From positions 24,529-88,528 of the forward strand of contig NZ_JABJUQ010000008.1 of the NCBI RefSeq assembly GCF_013155385.1: a stretch of 64,000 bases of DNA, written 5' to 3'. The DNA is from Bacillus sp. WMMC1349. Its GTDB lineage: Bacteria; Bacillota; Bacilli; Bacillales; Bacillaceae. Below are positions 1-6,942 of this stretch, in pieces. A program made the translations under genes and the position numbers. The first letter of the stretch is position 1; each line of letters begins with the position of its first letter. The notes below the pieces were generated by a model. That model did no database searches, was not told the DNA's origin, and was given only the letters and a program-made list of their open reading frames with translations.

Positions 1-454
1 GACCGTTATTAGGGTCAATATTTGTATTTGTTGCCTCAGGGTTTAAAGGTCTGATTCCAGTCACATTTCCGTCTTTATCAAAAAGCAAAAGATTGTAACT
101 GTTCCCCCAAGTACAAAGCCTTGTGACCAAAAGCCTTTTCCAAATAAAACTTGTCATATAATCATTGACTTTGTTCAGAATCATCTCACTAATATCATTT
201 TGGACTTGTTTGATATTGCCGTTTTTATTCTGAAAAAGTTTGATTGGCAGTTTCGCGATATCATCCGCCAAAACTATGACACATGCATAAACATCGGGAT
301 GAAGAACAGCTGTTTTTGATGATACTCTTTCACCTGATGAGGTTTCAGTGCCAGCAAAAATATTTCTAAACCAATTGGCTGGATGAAGAAGGGAGCCGCT
401 ATCCTCTTCTGCGATTTCATTCTTGACCCCGCCCTTTAAACGGCTTAATAGCAT
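1..454 (-). CDS. Portal protein, N-terminal part (cut by window start)
   Basis: Reads from an ATG at 454 to the window edge and encodes the first 151 residues of the portal described at 19590..20894. A GGAGGGG ribosome binding site lies just upstream of the ATG. The missing C-terminal part implies that another copy, or the rest of this gene, lies before the window. Confidence 0.93.
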   Translation of the reverse strand, partial: MLLSRLKGGVKNEIAEEDSGSLLHPANWFRNIFAGTETSSGERVSSKTAVLHPDVYACVIVLADDIAKLPIKLFQNKNGNIKQVQNDISEMILNKVNDYMTSFIWKRLLVTRLCTWGNSYNLLLFDKDGNVTGIRPLNPEATNTNIDPNNG

Positions 455-643
455 CTAATCCCCTCCTTCCTCCTTACGCTGCCTATCTACACCTAACAAG
501 CCAGCAAGAGAAAATAAAAAAACACCGGTCGCAATCAAACCCGCGTTGATATTTATTCGATATATGGCAGTAGAAATGAATATCATCCCTATAATAAGTA
601 AGATATCATCTATAAACGGCTGCATACTTTTTATAAATTTCAT
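455..643 (-). CDS. Small membrane protein between terL and portal (DUF1056-like)
   Basis: A 62-residue protein with two hydrophobic segments at about residues 12-27 and 34-51, then a charged tail (RQRKEEGGD). Its place between terminase large subunit and portal, its length and its two-helix layout match the DUF1056 family of Siphoviridae-type phages, whose function is not known. It ends directly before the portal ATG and begins 11 bp after the terL stop, so it belongs to the head operon. The family name rests on context and topology rather than on a distinctive motif. Confidence 0.75.
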   Translation of the reverse strand: MKFIKSMQPFIDDILLIIGMIFISTAIYRININAGLIATGVFLFSLAGLLGVDRQRKEEGGD

Positions 644-654
644 ATTCCCACCTC

Positions 655-2364
655 CTACAGGCTGAAAGATCCTGACTTGATATAAGCATTTAAGTCAATC
701 GTCATATCAATTTGAGATGCTCTCACATGTGCATTAATAAGGGCTGCAGCAGGGTCAATCCGTTGTGTTGACTTTGATTTGTCCAGCATGATATTTTCTT
801 GAGCATCTACTTTTGTAACAGCATTACCCATCGCCCATGTCAGTAGATCGTTTTTATTATGGATGATGTTTTTCGCCTTTACTTTTTCGCGAAAGTCTTT
901 TGTAGGCTCTGAAAGTGTGGCAACTCCCTGCCTAATTTCAATCATCACATATCCGTCAGCCTCCATCTGTTGAGCAAACTGTGTCGCATTATATGGATCG
1001 TAACCGATTTCTTTAATTTTCCATCCTTTCTCTTTCTCCATTTTCTTGATATAAGCTCTGATATAGTCATAATCAACTACAGCACCATCAGTAACGGTTA
1101 ACCAGTTCCTCTCCCTCCACAAGTCATAAGGGACATGATCTGTCTTCATACGTTCATAGAATGTATCTTCAGGCATAAAACCATGACTTTCTACAGCAAA
1201 GCTCCCATCATCTAACGGAAAAATAAAAGATACGGCTGTCAGGTCAATTCGTTTTGATAAGTCAATTCCAACATAGCACTCCCGGCCGGATAGATCAGGA
1301 AAATGATCAGATCCACAATCTTTCCAAGCTTGCATGTCCATGTAGCCATTTTCACGCATGTTAACCCAGATATTCATATTCTTAGTCAGAAAGTTCCTCA
1401 TTTTCTCTGGTACAGCCAAGGCAACTTCCAACTCTCCACGCAGATAATTAAGTCCATGTTCATTTTTAGCAACAATAGGATTGGCTTTGATCCAGTTCTG
1501 CTCATCCTTAATGTCATCACCTTTGTCTAATTCATTAACCATCACAAAATACTGCTCATTTGTTTCTACTTTATTTGGATCTAAAATGCGTGACACGTAA
1601 TCATATTCAACGCGGTAGGCAGGGTTATTTAATTCAAAACCGGCAGTCGTAATAATGACCATTAACGGCTGATTTCGTGCAGCCATACCAGAAACAAGTA
1701 CATCATATATTTCAGATGTTTTATGTGCGTGATATTCGTCTATAATTCCGCACTGAGGATTGAACCCATCTCCTGTTTTCCCTGCATCTTTAGAGAGTGC
1801 CTCAATTTTAGATTGTGTTTTTGGATGTTCAATTTTCCCGTAGGCAATCCTATATTTTTGCTCAGGTTTATTTAATAGCTCACACTGAAGAATCTGTGCT
1901 TTGATCTCATTCCAACATATTTTTGCTTGCTCAGTTTTCGTTGCCCCAATGTAGACCTCTGACATATTTTCATCATTTGCCATAGCTTCATAAGAAGCAA
2001 CACAAGCTAAACTTTGTGTTTTCGCGTTCTTACGTCCAACTTGCCAATATACTTTTGTGAATCTGCGATACCTTGTTTCTTTGTGAACCCACCCATACAC
2101 ATTGCCAAAAATAAAAATTTGGATTGGTTCGGGGACAATATTTTCTCCTGCGAGAGGTCCTTTTGTATGCTTAAACTGAGTCATCCAATAAAGAAACCGT
2201 CTAGCTTTCTCGTCATCAAATATATAAGGGAACTCCCTTGTTCCTTCTCTCTTAATGTCATTTAAAAAGCGATGACAAGCCCAAATATGTTTTTGACACG
2301 CCACAATCTCACCCGATATCACATCGCGCGAGTAGTCAATCATAAACTGTTTAATTGTATTCAT
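655..2364 (-). CDS. terL: Terminase large subunit
   Basis: A 569-residue phage DNA-packaging motor of the Terminase_1 (HK97/P27-partner) type. The ATPase half shows a Walker A-like GRKNAKT at residues 110-116 and a Walker B IIDE at 207-210. The nuclease half starts near residue 364 with GIDLS, whose Asp368 is the expected first metal ligand. Motor and nuclease together cut concatemeric DNA at cos and pump it through the portal. The start overlaps the terS stop by 4 bp (ATG at 2364), typical of translational coupling. The length is normal and no residue seems to be missing, so packaging should work in this copy. Confidence 0.97.
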   Translation of the reverse strand: MNTIKQFMIDYSRDVISGEIVACQKHIWACHRFLNDIKREGTREFPYIFDDEKARRFLYWMTQFKHTKGPLAGENIVPEPIQIFIFGNVYGWVHKETRYRRFTKVYWQVGRKNAKTQSLACVASYEAMANDENMSEVYIGATKTEQAKICWNEIKAQILQCELLNKPEQKYRIAYGKIEHPKTQSKIEALSKDAGKTGDGFNPQCGIIDEYHAHKTSEIYDVLVSGMAARNQPLMVIITTAGFELNNPAYRVEYDYVSRILDPNKVETNEQYFVMVNELDKGDDIKDEQNWIKANPIVAKNEHGLNYLRGELEVALAVPEKMRNFLTKNMNIWVNMRENGYMDMQAWKDCGSDHFPDLSGRECYVGIDLSKRIDLTAVSFIFPLDDGSFAVESHGFMPEDTFYERMKTDHVPYDLWRERNWLTVTDGAVVDYDYIRAYIKKMEKEKGWKIKEIGYDPYNATQFAQQMEADGYVMIEIRQGVATLSEPTKDFREKVKAKNIIHNKNDLLTWAMGNAVTKVDAQENIMLDKSKSTQRIDPAAALINAHVRASQIDMTIDLNAYIKSGSFSL

Positions 2365-2879
2365 ACATTACCAAACTCCTTTTCCGCTGCCGTCTTTTCT
2401 CGTTCTTCCTGAGTTTTGGTGATGGCTAGTTTTGCACGTGCAGACGGTGTAAGGCCAAAATGGTTGGCCGCAGATATCATCTGATCATAATAATTTTTCT
2501 CGCGTTTAAGAAGGGGATGTTCTTCACCAACCGACTTGATGGGCTGACCATTTTCATTACACCCTTCTGTGTTTATCATGATGCCATCTTCATCAATTTT
2601 TTTTGTAATAGAAATATATCGAGAGTAAATCTTACAATAGGTGGCCAACATGTTGATATCCGCCTCTGTGATGAGATCCACTTCAGACAATAAAGCAGCA
2701 ACCCGTTTAAATTCTTTTTTAGCTACCTTATCATCCAACCATGAAGGAGGCTTAATATTTTCAGTACGCATTTTCATTTGTTTTTCATATTTAGCTCTGG
2801 TGGCTAATTCCTCAGTATTCTTTTTATTCGGATTACCCTGTATTAGTTGAAGAGCTGCAGATTTTGCGGGTCTCGGCAT
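2361..2879 (-). CDS. terS: Terminase small subunit, P27 family
   Basis: A 172-residue small terminase subunit, the protein that recognises the packaging site and recruits the large subunit. The N-terminal PRPAKSAALQLIQGNPNKK and the central LITEADINMLATYC resemble the P27/Terminase_4 family. The ATG at 2879 is preferred over an in-frame GTG nine bases upstream, because GAGGTG lies six bases before it. The HNH gene lies upstream across a 228-bp spacer that may hold cos, and terL overlaps downstream. HNH-terS-terL order is typical of cos-packaging HK97-like phages of Firmicutes. Confidence 0.93.
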   Translation of the reverse strand: MPRPAKSAALQLIQGNPNKKNTEELATRAKYEKQMKMRTENIKPPSWLDDKVAKKEFKRVAALLSEVDLITEADINMLATYCKIYSRYISITKKIDEDGIMINTEGCNENGQPIKSVGEEHPLLKREKNYYDQMISAANHFGLTPSARAKLAITKTQEEREKTAAEKEFGNV

Positions 2880-2954
2880 GTTTTTCACCTCATTTCGTTA
2901 AAAAAATCTTCTTTTTTCGCTTGTTTTTTCCGTCAAACATGCTATGATGAAACT

Positions 2955-3017
2955 AACAATCAAATCGTTTATATCAAGCCCTCTTGGCAAATCGCCGAGA
3001 GGGTATTTTGTATTTTT
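2955..3017 (+). ncRNA. Candidate small RNA antisense to the terS leader
   Basis: On the plus strand, an extended -10 (TGC then TATGAT, 2940..2948) lies 16 bp after TTGTTT (2921..2926). About 30 bases on, a stem of ten pairs (2979..2988 with 2994..3003, one G-U, loop AAATC) is followed by TATTTTGTATTTTT. That is a complete promoter plus intrinsic terminator for an RNA of about 60 nt. It lies within the untranslated spacer between the HNH gene and terS, opposite to their transcript and beside the cos candidate. The copies are at about 23395..23457, 43656..43718 and 63914..63976. Promoter and hairpin are seen; the transcript is inferred. Confidence 0.45.
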
Positions 3018-3093
3018 CGGGAACTTTGAAAAGCGGTGTTTGTTTGCAGAAGAGGGCGCGCCGTTCCCCAGACGGTTGTTTTCCAAAGATTTT

Positions 3094-3112
3094 AGTAGGG
3101 GGGTATCCTACT
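3094..3112. other. Candidate cos (packaging) site
   Basis: A hyphenated palindrome, AGTAGG then seven bases (GGGGTAT) then CCTACT, overlaps the last codons of the HNH gene at the HNH/terS border. cos sites of HNH-encoding phages are usually in this interval and are rotationally symmetric with G/C-rich centres. The site is called from position and symmetry only. Copies lie at 23534..23552 and 43795..43813, one per unit. Confidence 0.35.
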
Positions 3113-3482
3113 GCCCTAGCTTACTTCGATCACCATGAACCTTGTTATGGCAAGCATTACAGAGACTTTCAAGGTTTGAAAGGTCTAAACGCTTGGACCA
3201 GTCCTCTTTTACTTCCACAATGTGGTGAACCATGTCAGCAGGTATGAAGCGATGTTCCCTCAAACATCTCTGACAAAGATAGTTGTCTCTTAACAAAGCA
3301 AGTTGTCTTGTTTGCTTCCAATCAGTTGATTTATAAAAACTTGTAATTGTTTTGTCTCTTGAATGTTTGTTGTATTGTTTTGTTTCCTCTTGCTTGATGT
3401 GCTTATGATCATGGCAATAGGCTTCTCTAGTTAGTGCCTTACACCCATAGGCCTTACACTCCCTTAACGGCTTAGGTGGCAT
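3108..3482 (-). CDS. HNH endonuclease next to terminase
   Basis: A 124-residue HNH nuclease. Cys70-x2-Cys73 and Cys108-x2-Cys111 form the structural zinc site, and His86-His87, Asn103 and His112/His116 give the HNH catalytic fold. In HK97-like phages such HNH proteins work with TerL in cos cleavage and are needed for packaging. The ATG at 3482 is chosen because GAAGGAAGGA precedes it; the frame is open further upstream to 3599 but without a good ribosome site. It overlaps the stop of the preceding gene by 11 bp. Confidence 0.9.
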   Translation of the reverse strand: MPPKPLRECKAYGCKALTREAYCHDHKHIKQEETKQYNKHSRDKTITSFYKSTDWKQTRQLALLRDNYLCQRCLREHRFIPADMVHHIVEVKEDWSKRLDLSNLESLCNACHNKVHGDRSKLGQ

Positions 3483-3822
3483 TGTTATCCTTCCTTCGGT
3501 TGTAAAGAGATCGATTGTAAACGATTGCTTTTGTTCCATACTTGCTATCTTTATCGACAAATTCAATGTCAATATGCGTTGGATTAAGCGTTGAATCATC
3601 CCTAGTTAAGTATGAAAAATCTGCATTTATAATCTTGTCAATTTTTTTACCGTTATAAAAAATACGTGGCGGAGAATCAATATCATCAAGTTCAATTTGA
3701 AGTAAAGGTGGTGCCATTTTCTCTTTAGTTGTGATTGATTGATACGGTTGATATGGACCATTTACTACCCTTTCCAATAGGTCAGATATACTCATATTGG
3801 CTAAATCCTTTTTAAAATCCAC
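3472..3822 (-). CDS. Phage protein of unknown function, first gene of late operon
   Basis: A 116-residue protein I do not recognise. It starts at a GTG (3822) with GGGAGG eight bases upstream. The protein is acidic in the middle (QIELDDIDSPPRIFYNGKKIDKI), followed by predicted beta segments up to about residue 100. It is the first gene after the leader terminator at 3843..3869 and is coupled to the HNH gene by overlap, so a link to packaging is possible but unproven. Confidence 0.75.
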   Translation of the reverse strand: MDFKKDLANMSISDLLERVVNGPYQPYQSITTKEKMAPPLLQIELDDIDSPPRIFYNGKKIDKIINADFSYLTRDDSTLNPTHIDIEFVDKDSKYGTKAIVYNRSLYNRRKDNNAT

Positions 3823-3842
3823 TTTTTATACCTCCCTCAAAT

Positions 3843-3869
3843 AAAAAAACACCCTCCCTTTCGGAAAAG
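3843..3869 (-). terminator. Intrinsic terminator directly before the late operon
   Basis: On the minus strand CTTTTCC, a GAAA tetraloop and GGGAGGG form a seven-pair stem (three G-U pairs), then a T-rich run TGTTTTTTT. Only about 20 bp separate it from the GTG start at 3822, leaving no room for a promoter in between. Late genes must therefore be reached by read-through. Copies: 24283..24309 and 44544..44570. Confidence 0.6.
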
Positions 3870-3888
3870 CGCTTGGCTATATTCTTTC

Positions 3889-3960
3889 TAAACCATGCCC
3901 ACACTCAGAGGCTCCCTTTGCCATCAATCGTCTTATCTGAGATTCACTGGACACGGTTTA
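3889..3960 (-). promoter_or_regulatory. Structured leader hairpin upstream of late genes
   Basis: In minus-strand RNA a 12-pair helix forms between 3949..3960 and 3889..3900 (ten Watson-Crick and two G-U pairs). It encloses a second perfect six-pair helix, CUCAGA (3936..3941) with UCUGAG (3904..3909). A terminator follows 20 bases later. This layout is that of an attenuator, antiterminator or ligand-sensing leader. I could not match it to a known riboswitch by consensus. Copies: 24329..24400 and 44590..44661. Confidence 0.5.
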
Positions 3961-3969
3961 CAGAGAACA

Positions 3970-4140
3970 TCAACCAAGTCCATTAACACGCTTATATTTA
4001 ATAAAATTGAACTTACACATACCCCGGGAGGAAGCCAAGCATAGTAAGATCATGGGTACAATGAAAATACTATTCCCCGATACGGCTGCCGCAAGACTAG
4101 CGCTATCCAGGCTCAGAATGTTCCTCCCGTTCGGCTTCAT
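3970..4140 (-). CDS. Possible small membrane protein (56 aa)
   Basis: The frame opens with an ATG that overlaps the stop of the upstream mini-gene (ATGA at 4137..4140). It encodes 56 residues with a hydrophobic stretch SIFIVPMILLCLASS at about 24-38 and a basic C-terminal end (KFNFIKYKRVNG). Coupling and a single membrane segment favour a real gene. Against it, the region is rich in inverted repeats and may work as RNA. No family recognised. Confidence 0.4.
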   Translation of the reverse strand: MKPNGRNILSLDSASLAAAVSGNSIFIVPMILLCLASSRGMCKFNFIKYKRVNGLG

Positions 4141-4241
4141 TCCTCAACACCTTTGTTCCGTATCCGGATACGCCATTGATAAGGGAAAGGCGCGTCTCCC
4201 ATATATTCTTGATAAGTAAATGTTATCGCTAATGCAGACAT
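4137..4241 (-). CDS. Possible small protein (34 aa) after the ArpU terminator
   Basis: The ATG at 4241 has AAAAAGGGGG seven bases upstream and is followed by 34 codons (MSALAITFTYQEYMG...RNKGVEE). A 14-bp perfect palindrome (4159..4172) lies within and encodes RIRIR. It is coupled to the next frame by ATGA. It sits alone between two terminators (4299..4328 and 3843..3869). Function unknown; it could act as a leader peptide. Confidence 0.4.
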   Translation of the reverse strand: MSALAITFTYQEYMGDAPFPYQWRIRIRNKGVEE

Positions 4242-4298
4242 AAATAGTCCCCCTTTTTGTCCCCCATTTTATCGGAAAAATGTCGGGATTTTGTCGAT

Positions 4299-4328
4299 AA
4301 AAAAAGCACTCAGATAATTCCGAGTGCT
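4299..4328 (-). terminator. Intrinsic terminator of arpU/early operon
   Basis: AGCACTC (4305..4311) pairs perfectly with GAGTGCT (4322..4328) around a ten-base loop, and the minus strand then reads T7. The stem overlaps the last codons and stop of arpU. It separates early from late transcription. Copies: 24739..24768 and 45000..45029. Confidence 0.85.
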
Positions 4329-4687
4329 GTAGCTATACGGTTTATAGCGCGTTGCTTGATTTCATAATAAGTATCCTTTTTCATTCCGAGTTCTATATAG
4401 ATATGAATATCTTTTACCCTTGCAGCAGTTAGATATTTCTTTTCAATGATTAACCGTTCTTCTTCATCCAAGCTGTTTTGTAAGGCGCGTTCCATCTGCT
4501 TGACCTTGAGTTCATTGAGATTTAATGAATCTCGGAGGGAAGGGAAAGTATTTATGCCAGCAGATGAACATTCCTTTTTGTTCTCCAATTGGACTTTAAG
4601 CGCACGGTAATTTTTCAATTCTTTGATGACAACTTTGCGGACGGCTTTTTCATCCACAGCTGGAAGAAAAGATAATTGTTTAGACAT
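4310..4687 (-). CDS. arpU: ArpU-family late transcription regulator
   Basis: A 125-residue protein of the ArpU/sigma-like phage regulator family. The middle is charged and helical (residues about 20-95), with LNELKVKQMERAL and EERLIIEKKYL. The C-terminal part LGMKKDTYYEIKQRAINRIATALG looks like the sigma-70 region 4-like helix-turn-helix used by this family to switch on late genes. It is the last early gene and lies just before the late leader, the normal position. RBS AGGAGG lies upstream. Its DNA target is not known; the paired CGACA motifs at 4281..4296 are candidates. Confidence 0.87.
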   Translation of the reverse strand: MSKQLSFLPAVDEKAVRKVVIKELKNYRALKVQLENKKECSSAGINTFPSLRDSLNLNELKVKQMERALQNSLDEEERLIIEKKYLTAARVKDIHIYIELGMKKDTYYEIKQRAINRIATALGII

Positions 4688-4705
4688 CCTATCCCTCCTA
4701 TTCTT

Positions 4706-4804
4706 CTACTTTTCTTTTTCCCATTTTTCAATACGTCTTTCGGTAAACTCTATCCAAATCAACGGTGCTGCAATAATAATGATTCCTATAATTAGATAGA
4801 TCAT
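4706..4804 (-). CDS. Small single-pass membrane protein (32 aa)
   Basis: ATG at 4804 with GGGAAGGGAG upstream. Residues 2-18 (IYLIIGIIIIAAPLIWI) form one membrane helix and the rest is charged (EFTERRIEKWEKEK). This is a typical phage accessory micro-protein, too short for standard gene finding. Its membrane topology suggests N-terminus outside or an inserted helix, with a cytoplasmic charged tail. Function unknown. Confidence 0.6.
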   Translation of the reverse strand: MIYLIIGIIIIAAPLIWIEFTERRIEKWEKEK

Positions 4805-4882
4805 GATTCTCCCTTCCCGTCTTATGTTATTTTTTAGTCAACTACGACTGAACACTATGCCGTTAATTTCTTAAACTGTGAA

Positions 4883-5029
4883 TTAGTCAATTTCTTCTTT
4901 CCAAGGCGCTTCATCTATAAGCTCAAGCCAACAATTTAATGAACAACAACATTCAAACCTATTTTCTTGATTAGTTGGATAACCTTCATCTGTTTGAAAC
5001 TCATCACCACAATTTGAGCATTCTTTCAT
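4883..5029 (-). CDS. Small cysteine-rich protein, probable zinc ribbon (48 aa)
   Basis: ATG at 5029 preceded by GGAG. Cys4 and Cys7 (CSNCG) plus a second cluster CCCSLNC near residues 27-33 can form a four-cysteine zinc site; the tail is acidic. Function unknown. It lies in the early operon between unknown small genes. Confidence 0.6.
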   Translation of the reverse strand: MKECSNCGDEFQTDEGYPTNQENRFECCCSLNCWLELIDEAPWKEEID

Positions 5030-5042
5030 TTTCGTAACTCCT

Positions 5043-5441
5043 TTAACGAACAATTATCTCAATAATTTCAACATCTTTATCACTGAATACAATTGAACAG
5101 GCCGGACAATACTCTCCCGATTGCCAATCTTCCTCAAACTCTTCTCGTTCATCAAAATAGGAGCCGAACATTGGATCTTGTTCTAAGTGGTAGAAAAACT
5201 CTTTTATTGTTCCACTATCTTTTTCTAGCCAGTTAACGAGACAATACCCGTCTCCACTCCAACTTTTTGCGACAATAACCTCTACTCCGGCAATTAAGCC
5301 ATATATTTTAAGCCAATTTTGAATTTCTTCTTCATTTGGTTCTAGCCCAGTTAATTCGTTTTTAATTTGTTCTGATGTTTTTTTACTGGTATTCAATTTT
5401 GCCTTGTATAGATTTAGGAATTCCCCTTGTAAGAGTGTCAT
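5043..5441 (-). CDS. Unknown acidic phage protein (132 aa)
   Basis: The ATG at 5441 is chosen because GGGAGG lies seven bases upstream and the ATG overlaps the previous stop as ATGA; frames starting a few codons earlier lack this spacing. The protein is rich in Glu/Asp, with YFDEREEFEEDWQ near residues 94-106 and a CPAC pair near 112-115. The N-terminal half is helical. I do not recognise a family. Position suggests an accessory early function. Confidence 0.7.
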   Translation of the reverse strand: MTLLQGEFLNLYKAKLNTSKKTSEQIKNELTGLEPNEEEIQNWLKIYGLIAGVEVIVAKSWSGDGYCLVNWLEKDSGTIKEFFYHLEQDPMFGSYFDEREEFEEDWQSGEYCPACSIVFSDKDVEIIEIIVR

Positions 5442-5608
5442 TTCCATGCCTCCCAATAATTCTGTTTTTCAAATATAAAATTACGTGAAGGTTTTAAATA
5501 CTCTCGGTAGACAATTGGGTACTTTTTGATATAAGCCAACCGTTCTTTCTCTGTCATCTTCCAAACTTTCACTTCCCCTGGCAATCTCCAATTTTTATTT
5601 GAACTCAT
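5438..5608 (-). CDS. Unknown small phage protein (56 aa)
   Basis: ATG at 5608 with a very strong AAAGGGGGG site. Basic and aromatic rich (WRLPGEVKVWKMTEKERLAY). It is coupled by overlap to both neighbours. No family recognised; the coupling and ribosome site make it a credible gene. Confidence 0.6.
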   Translation of the reverse strand: MSSNKNWRLPGEVKVWKMTEKERLAYIKKYPIVYREYLKPSRNFIFEKQNYWEAWK

Positions 5609-5771
5609 ATTTATTCCCCCCTTTACTTTTGTAAAGTACCCTGTGACGCCTGCAGAACGGTGTTTGATTTTTAGCAGCTTGTTTATTTATGCCTTCTTCA
5701 AAAACAGTAATGACCTGTAGATTCTCAGAATCATAGTTTGTTGCCACCCACTGAACAACACGCCTTATCAT
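5595..5771 (-). CDS. Unknown small basic protein (58 aa)
   Basis: ATG at 5771, eleven bases after the ssb stop, with GGGGG in the ribosome site. The 58 residues begin MIRRVVQWVATNYDSENLQV and end with a basic CRRHRVLYKSKGG segment. Its 3' end overlaps the next gene by 14 bp and contains that gene's ribosome site. Function unknown. Confidence 0.55.
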   Translation of the reverse strand: MIRRVVQWVATNYDSENLQVITVFEEGINKQAAKNQTPFCRRHRVLYKSKGGNKYEFK

Positions 5772-5782
5772 GTTTATCCCCC

Positions 5783-6220
5783 TTAAAACGGCAAATCTGA
5801 ATCTTTTATATCAATCGGCTTTCCATTATTGGCAAACGGGTCATCTAGGAATCTATTTCCTTGCTGTTGTCTCTGGTTCTGTCCTTGATTCTGGTTGCTG
5901 TTTTTTGTATCCAGAAATTGAACTGATTCAGCGACTAATTCTGTAATGAACACCCGACCACCATGCTGGTTTTCATAGTTGCGTGTCTGCAATCGTCCGT
6001 CTACGCCTGCTAATGATCCCTTTTTAAGAAAGTTCGCGACGTTTTCAGCCTGCTTTCTCCAAGCCACACAGTTTATAAAGTCTGCTTCTGACTCTCCATT
6101 TTGATTTTTGAACGGTCGATTAACCGCAAGTGTGAATCCTGCAACAGCAACACCTGAGCCGGTATATCTTAACTCTGGATCTTTAGTTAAGCGTCCAACA
6201 ATAATTGATCTATTTAACAT
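5783..6220 (-). CDS. ssb: Single-stranded DNA-binding protein
   Basis: A 145-residue SSB. Residues 1-105 form the OB fold, with the signature start [20 protein letters not shown] and [20 protein letters not shown] core (here [11 protein letters not shown] at 48-56). A Gln/Asn-rich linker (107-122) leads to the acidic tip SDLPF that docks partner proteins. It coats single strands at the phage fork and works with ERF. Somewhat shorter than host SSB, as is usual in phages. Upstream lie two CGACA repeats (6246..6260). Confidence 0.96.
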   Translation of the reverse strand: MLNRSIIVGRLTKDPELRYTGSGVAVAGFTLAVNRPFKNQNGESEADFINCVAWRKQAENVANFLKKGSLAGVDGRLQTRNYENQHGGRVFITELVAESVQFLDTKNSNQNQGQNQRQQQGNRFLDDPFANNGKPIDIKDSDLPF

Positions 6221-6326
6221 GTTTAAATTCTCCCTCTCATTTTTTCGACAAAATTCGACAAATGAAGCCGTTATTTATTTTACTCTCCGGTGTGAAATCC
6301 CATTTATACGGAAAGTTGTTTCAATC

Positions 6327-6539
6327 TCATGAATAACCATGCTTTTCGAGCGCTGCCCTTACCTTGTCGAGATCGTATTCAATACCATCAATTTCGATAT
6401 ACTCTAAATCGTCGTTTAAAAAGCCATAGCGACGTTTTAACTCTATTAGACTATCAATGTTCCTCCATAGGGTGTTATGCCCCACAGTGCGCCTATAATC
6501 GTTTTTATAGCGTATAATCAGACGCTTAGCTGTTCCCAT
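6327..6539 (-). CDS. Unknown phage protein (70 aa)
   Basis: The ATG at 6539 (MGTAKRLIIRYKND) overlaps the rusA end by 14 bp and has AAGGG upstream; an upstream GTG frame start at 6584 lies deep within rusA and lacks a ribosome site. Basic N-terminus, then alternating strands (DLEYIEIDGIEYDLDKVRAAL). No family recognised. Confidence 0.65.
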   Translation of the reverse strand: MGTAKRLIIRYKNDYRRTVGHNTLWRNIDSLIELKRRYGFLNDDLEYIEIDGIEYDLDKVRAALEKHGYS

Positions 6540-6942
6540 TCTTCTGTCGCCCTTGTAATCTGAACTCGATTCCTGGCTTTTCACCGTACTTTTTACAAGC
6601 AGTTACTTTTGAAACTTGGTTATCATCTTTCCAAGCAATTTTGTTTAGAGCATCGAACACGCCTTTTATAAGATTGTCGATGTCTGGCTTTTTGGTATGC
6701 AGCGTATTGATGGATTGTTGCTGTTTTTTCTTTGACCAACTTTTAGGAATCGGCATAACGAAAGTGATATCTACATGGAGTGCTCCCGATTCAAAAGGAT
6801 CGCTTTTCATCTGTTTCTGCGCTTCCCACTTGATGAAATCTTTATAGGCTAAGTATCGTTGAGCGTTTTTATTTACGAATTTGCCACGCCCAGTCATTCG
6901 AACGGCTCCCATTGGTGTAACGGGTATGTTAAGGGTGATCAT
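6526..6942 (-). CDS. rusA: RusA-like Holliday junction resolvase
   Basis: A 138-residue RusA-family nuclease. The motif KKPDIDNLIKGVFDAL holds Asp87 and Asp89 with Lys93, and KDDNQV supplies the third acidic residue (Asp106/107), matching the D-x-D...K...D active site. It resolves branched DNA made during phage replication and recombination, preparing linear concatemers for packaging. The start overlaps the upstream gene by 4 bp (ATGA type). Confidence 0.93.
   Translation of the reverse strand: MITLNIPVTPMGAVRMTGRGKFVNKNAQRYLAYKDFIKWEAQKQMKSDPFESGALHVDITFVMPIPKSWSKKKQQQSINTLHTKKPDIDNLIKGVFDALNKIAWKDDNQVSKVTACKKYGEKPGIEFRLQGRQKNGNS

Larger units (their letters stand above)
3823..4298. other. 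480-bp region between arpU terminator and late operon
   Basis: No long gene is present. In minus-strand order it holds paired CGACA motifs (4281..4296), the two mini-genes, a 9-bp inverted repeat (4025..4033 with 4121..4129), the 12-pair hairpin and the terminator. The plus-strand frame at 4007..4219 starts at a TTG without a ribosome site and is judged spurious. Copies: 24263..24738 and 44524..44999. Confidence 0.6.

Noticed and set aside
2944..3247. Plus-strand frames across the terS/HNH spacer
   Set aside because: Overlap the HNH gene and the hairpin; the plus-strand signals here fit a short RNA with terminator better than a protein.
4007..4219. Plus-strand 70-codon frame in the late leader region
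   Set aside because: Starts at TTG without a ribosome site and lies opposite the hairpin and minus-strand mini-genes; no recognisable protein.
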